From Salinivirga sp964413185 (GTDB lineage Bacteria > Bacteroidota > Bacteroidia > Bacteroidales > Salinivirgaceae), in contig CAYPSX010000031.1 in NCBI GenBank assembly GCA_964413185.1, positions 1-26,727 of the forward strand: DNA of 26,727 nucleotides. The letters are read 5' to 3'. Below the pieces are notes generated by a model that searched no databases, was not told where the DNA came from, and saw nothing but the letters and a program-made list of their open reading frames with translations. Below are positions 23,239 through 26,727 of this stretch, one piece after another. The translations under genes were made by a program, and so were the position numbers. Positions within the stretch are counted from its first letter, which is position 1. Every line of letters starts with the position of its first letter.

Positions 23239-26200
23239 CTAATTGTCCGGAGGCACCAAAATAAATGTTACGTTTGGCGTACGGTTGGTTCTGTCGATAC
23301 GGGTTAAATTAAAATTATTTTCACGTGCAGCTTGTTCTATTTTTTCTCCTGATATAAATGTGAGGTTATATTTAGTTTTATTGAAGCTTAGCAATTTGGT
23401 TGAAAATAGTTCCGTTATTTTAATATTTCTGGTTCTCTTTTTTAGTCGTGCATCGGCGTCTCTTATAATTATCATTCCCTGTGGTTTAAGACTTTTCATG
23501 CATTTTTCCAGCACTGCCATTTGAATTTCTTCAGTCAGGTAATGCAACACATCATTAATAATAATTACATCGGCTTCTTCTATAGGATCAACGGAAATAT
23601 CTTTCAGTTGAAAATCGAGTTCGTTATCGTTCCGGGCTATTTGGTTTGCAATGGCAACTTTATCTTCATCGTAATCGTATCCGGTTATTTTGCGATCTTC
23701 TGACAACTGTCTGAGCATGTACGACATGTATCCATAACCACAACCCAGGTCAATAATTCTTGCTTTGCTAGGAATAATTTCGTGAAGTACTTTGTAATTA
23801 TTTTCGAGCCGCAATTTTATTTTCACATACCATTCCAGCACGGGACCTTTAAATATGTACTGATTGATGGTTTGTTTGCGGAAAAATTCCGGTGTTTCGC
23901 ATTCTTTACGTAATTTCAGGAATTCATTGCGTGCAAAAGAAGTAAAACCTTTGGCCTGTTTACGATAAGTTTCGTTGTTTTCAATATTTACCGGATCAAC
24001 CTTAAACCGATCGAAATACTTTAATGTAATGTTTCGCGGTCGAAGGAAAAACTCATCACGCGGCATTGCGTTAAATGCCCCGTGTATAAGTATGGGTTGC
24101 ACTTCTAATTTAAGGTCGTTGGCAATTTTAAGTACTCCCTGATGATATCTTTTGATGGACCCATCATTGGTTCGGGTTCCTTCCGGAAAAACCAAAACGG
24201 AATATCCCTCTTCAACCTTACGCCTTATCCTTTCAAAATCATAATCCAAACCTTTGTAAACGGGGTAATAATCGGCAAATCGTACAATAAAACCAAACAA
24301 TTTGCTGTGCCATACCCAGTGATTTGTAAGAACAATTATTTTGGGATTCAATTTTAACAGGAACATCAAATCGAGATGGGATTGATGGTTAGAGGCTAAG
24401 ACAACCGGTTTGGAAAAATCAAGCTTCTGTTTATCAATTTCTTTAACATTCACATGAAAATTCATCACATTAACAATCAATTTACTTAGCAGGCTTATCA
24501 AAAAACTAAAAAATGCTTTCACCTGACGCCTCGCAACCATTGAAAACAATAAGAACACCGGAAGAAACAGCGTAATTAAAGCAATTGAAGCCAGAAAAAC
24601 AATTAATGTAGCCAGGCTGGCCAGTGTATTTTTTAATGTAACGGGCTCCTGTCTGGTTTTTCCGTTGAAATGAATCAAAAACCGAAAAAGCACAGGCAGT
24701 ACAATATAAGAAATAACCACTACCGAGGCAATGCCAAATACCGATACAGAAGCTATGGATTTTAATGCCGGATGCTGTGCTAATATTAACACGCCGATAC
24801 CAACGGTTGTAGTGATAAATGATAATAAAACAGACAGTTTATAAGGTGCAAGCGAGTGGTTCCCGTATTTATAATTATTAAGTAATCCGCGCGTAATAAA
24901 AATGCAGTAATCTACACCCAACCCAAAAATAAATGTTGAAATAATGATGTTGAAAATATTGAGTTCAATATTGAATAGACCGATCAAACCCAAGGTCCAC
25001 AGCCAACTCAACAAAATGGGAAGAAATGTAACCAACGCCAGTTCAAACCGCCCGTATGCGATGAGCAGCACAATGAACACAACTAAAATGGTTATCCAGA
25101 CGAGTTTATCGAACTGGTTTTTAATAATTTCAAAAAAACGATTCGAAAAGTTCTGTTTACTGAATACGGTCAAATCAGATTTATTCTCAAATAAACGATG
25201 CATTTCTTGTTTGTTCTTGTTTGCGACTTTCACAATAGCCACAACGGAATATTGCCCGCCATTTTCAAAAAAATAAGTGTCCAAAAAATTCTCCCTGATA
25301 AAAGCAAATTCCTGAATGGAAACGGGTCCAAAGTTTTTAGTGAGCAATTGTTCAAACGCATCAAAGGCATGTTGATTGAATTTGAATTTTTCGCCCTGCT
25401 CCCGCAGGTTACTGAGTAATTTTTCACGCCCAACGCGATCCCAGAATACATTCCATGCAAATATTTTCTCGACTTGTTGTTCGAGCGGCAAAACAAAATC
25501 CTGACCGTTAGAAACAGAGGCAATGAGGTTGCTGTCTTTTGCCTGCTGAATAATTTCCTGATTGGCATGAAGTTTCTCAAGTGCCTGTTTGTAAGAATTG
25601 CCCGAAGCAATTAAAAAGACTGTACTATTGGTGACCGAGCTTATGGATTGCAGTTCTTTTTCTGCTTGCTTCAGTTCGGGCGTCAGGTAATTGAGCGATT
25701 CAATATTGCTGTTAAAACGAATATCCTGAAAAGTAAAAATAAAAACCACAGAAAGCGCAAGAACAAAAACAAAAGCCGGGTTTTTCGTATGAATGGGGTA
25801 TGCAGCAATTTTGTCTAAAAAAGATGGTTTTGAGCCCTGATTTAAACGAATATCTTTTTCCGATAATAATTGAGGAAGAAACAATAACACCGAAAGCGCA
25901 GCAACAAAAACACTTACAGCGCCGAAAACTCCTAGTTGACTCAATGCTTCCGACCTGAGCACCACCAAACACAAAAATGCAGAACCCGTTGTAATGCTGC
26001 TGATGACAATGGGCGCAGCTACATCTTTTAACGTACGCGAAATGGAGCCGCTGCTTCGGAAATGAGTGAAAGCATGCAACGAGTAATCAATAGATATTCC
26101 AACCAAAATGGCTCCTATGCTCAGCGATATGGCCGATATTTCGCCATAAATAGCTGATAGCAAGCTTATGCCAATTCCGGCACCAATAATAACCGGAAAG

Positions 26201-26727
26201 AAAAAAAGCAACAATATTTTCAATCGCTTAAAAAACAGCAGAAAAAGCAGAAAAATGAACACCACCGCAATTGAAACGGTGTAAATAATATCGGACTTAA
26301 TTCGTTTTGCGTTGGCAACTGCAACGGCAGTTCCGCCGTAATATTTAACATCAATGTTTGGCCAGGTGGCTTCTACGGCCTGAACGGCAGTATCAATATT
26401 TTGAATTAGCCCCTCGTTTTGCTCAGTATTGCCCGATTTATATTCCGGTTCAATAAATACGAGTAGATGTTTTTTGTCGGATGAATAAATGCACGATTTG
26501 TAAATCGTAAAGTCATTATCAATTTGTAAGTTTTGCAGTTTTTTTAGTGCCAGCGGCGTAATGCTCAGCGGATCTTTAAACAAAAACTCTTTGGTTACCA
26601 TGCCTGCGGGCGAAACCAGCGATTTGTAGTTTTTCCTGAGCTGATCGGCAATTTTCTCTTCAGTAAGCTTTGCTTCTATTTCTTTATAGTCCTCATCGTT
26701 GAGGTAAAACGGTAAATGTCGATAGAA
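23239..26727 (-). CDS. Trifunctional MMPL transporter / lysophospholipid acyltransferase / SAM methyltransferase, 5' end outside window
   Basis: At least 1162 residues are visible and the frame runs off the right edge. The ATG at 26601 is internal, because the 42 codons before it are open and continue the first periplasmic domain, and the first membrane helix is still missing. Residues below count from base 26727. About 1-700 is an RND/MMPL transporter with membrane blocks near 143-288 and 540-690. About 760-930 is a PlsC-type acyltransferase with NHQSHLD (HX4D, 780-786) and FPEGTRTNDG (847-856). About 945-1162 is a class I methyltransferase with the SAM loop IIDLGCGYGYM (991-1001). The whole would move a lipid across the inner membrane, and acylate and methylate it. 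The three-part protein is found in Bacteroidota pigment-type gene clusters. Confidence 0.9.
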   Translation of the reverse strand, partial: FYRHLPFYLNDEDYKEIEAKLTEEKIADQLRKNYKSLVSPAGMVTKEFLFKDPLSITPLALKKLQNLQIDNDFTIYKSCIYSSDKKHLLVFIEPEYKSGNTEQNEGLIQNIDTAVQAVEATWPNIDVKYYGGTAVAVANAKRIKSDIIYTVSIAVVFIFLLFLLFFKRLKILLLFFFPVIIGAGIGISLLSAIYGEISAISLSIGAILVGISIDYSLHAFTHFRSSGSISRTLKDVAAPIVISSITTGSAFLCLVVLRSEALSQLGVFGAVSVFVAALSVLLFLPQLLSEKDIRLNQGSKPSFLDKIAAYPIHTKNPAFVFVLALSVVFIFTFQDIRFNSNIESLNYLTPELKQAEKELQSISSVTNSTVFLIASGNSYKQALEKLHANQEIIQQAKDSNLIASVSNGQDFVLPLEQQVEKIFAWNVFWDRVGREKLLSNLREQGEKFKFNQHAFDAFEQLLTKNFGPVSIQEFAFIRENFLDTYFFENGGQYSVVAIVKVANKNKQEMHRLFENKSDLTVFSKQNFSNRFFEIIKNQFDKLVWITILVVFIVLLIAYGRFELALVTFLPILLSWLWTLGLIGLFNIELNIFNIIISTFIFGLGVDYCIFITRGLLNNYKYGNHSLAPYKLSVLLSFITTTVGIGVLILAQHPALKSIASVSVFGIASVVVISYIVLPVLFRFLIHFNGKTRQEPVTLKNTLASLATLIVFLASIALITLFLPVFLLFSMVARRQVKAFFSFLISLLSKLIVNVMNFHVNVKEIDKQKLDFSKPVVLASNHQSHLDLMFLLKLNPKIIVLTNHWVWHSKLFGFIVRFADYYPVYKGLDYDFERIRRKVEEGYSVLVFPEGTRTNDGSIKRYHQGVLKIANDLKLEVQPILIHGAFNAMPRDEFFLRPRNITLKYFDRFKVDPVNIENNETYRKQAKGFTSFARNEFLKLRKECETPEFFRKQTINQYIFKGPVLEWYVKIKLRLENNYKVLHEIIPSKARIIDLGCGYGYMSYMLRQLSEDRKITGYDYDEDKVAIANQIARNDNELDFQLKDISVDPIEEADVIIINDVLHYLTEEIQMAVLEKCMKSLKPQGMIIIRDADARLKKRTRNIKITELFSTKLLSFNKTKYNLTFISGEKIEQAARENNFNLTRIDRTNRTPNVTFILVPPDN

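Noticed and set aside
26599..26601. ATG at 26601 as the start of the transporter fusion gene
   Set aside because: The 42 codons upstream to the window edge are open in the same frame and read as part of the first periplasmic domain, and an MMPL protein starting here would lack its first membrane helix. The gene is therefore treated as cut by the edge.
1..26727. CRISPR arrays, insertion sequences, phage or toxin-antitoxin genes
   Set aside because: No regularly spaced repeats, transposase or integrase motifs, or small paired toxin-type genes were found on either strand.

Overview
The window looks like chromosomal DNA of a member of the Bacteroidota, probably the Bacteroidales/Marinilabiliales side. 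Supporting signs are the two-gene ExbD pair behind a signal-peptide-bearing ExbB, a PpiD-type foldase, a monofunctional proline dehydrogenase, very A/T-rich leaders without Shine-Dalgarno sequences, several matches to the Bacteroidota promoter (-33 TTTG, -7 TAnnTTTG), and a trifunctional MMPL/acyltransferase/methyltransferase protein. Almost everything is on the minus strand; only aroB and aroA run on the plus strand. Gene density is high and no gap exceeds 300 bases. No insertion sequence, phage gene, CRISPR array or rRNA was seen.

Layout, left to right. (1) 1-3109: a minus-strand run, SPOR protein -> split transketolase N-terminal subunit -> split transketolase C-terminal subunit -> PurF-like glutamine amidotransferase (cut by the left edge), with ATGA overlaps or a 2-base gap between genes. 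(2) 3341-4168: a tandem-domain universal stress protein behind two perfect inverted repeats. (3) 4289-6794: an ExbB-type operon (exbB, a 4-TM unknown protein, exbD, exbD) with a good promoter and a strong terminator. (4) 6871-6957: tRNA-Ser(GGA). (5) 7004-9934: dprA-tatD-ansA. (6) 10010-12133: PpiD-like periplasmic foldase. (7) 12327-14635: proline dehydrogenase, a small membrane protein and a small beta-barrel-like secreted protein, closed by a terminator. (8) 14651-16928: aroB-aroA, shikimate pathway, divergent from proline dehydrogenase with only 15 bases between the start codons. (9) 17013-26727: an accessory-looking block on the minus strand: MMPL transporter/PlsC acyltransferase/SAM methyltransferase fusion (cut by the right edge), two tandem CrtI-like FAD oxidoreductases, a membrane-anchored C45-type Ntn hydrolase with a C-terminal TPR-like segment, and a phenylacetate-CoA-ligase-like adenylating enzyme.

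Block 9 is the most interesting part. Its gene set resembles the accessory half of an aryl polyene/flexirubin-type biosynthetic cluster: an aryl-acid activating ligase, polyene-type flavoenzymes, an acyl-transfer Ntn hydrolase, and a lipid exporter fused to an acyltransferase and a methyltransferase. The core ketosynthase, acyl carrier protein, dehydratase and ammonia-lyase genes are not in the window; if they exist they should lie beyond the right edge. All functional statements come from reading motifs and context; no database search was possible.
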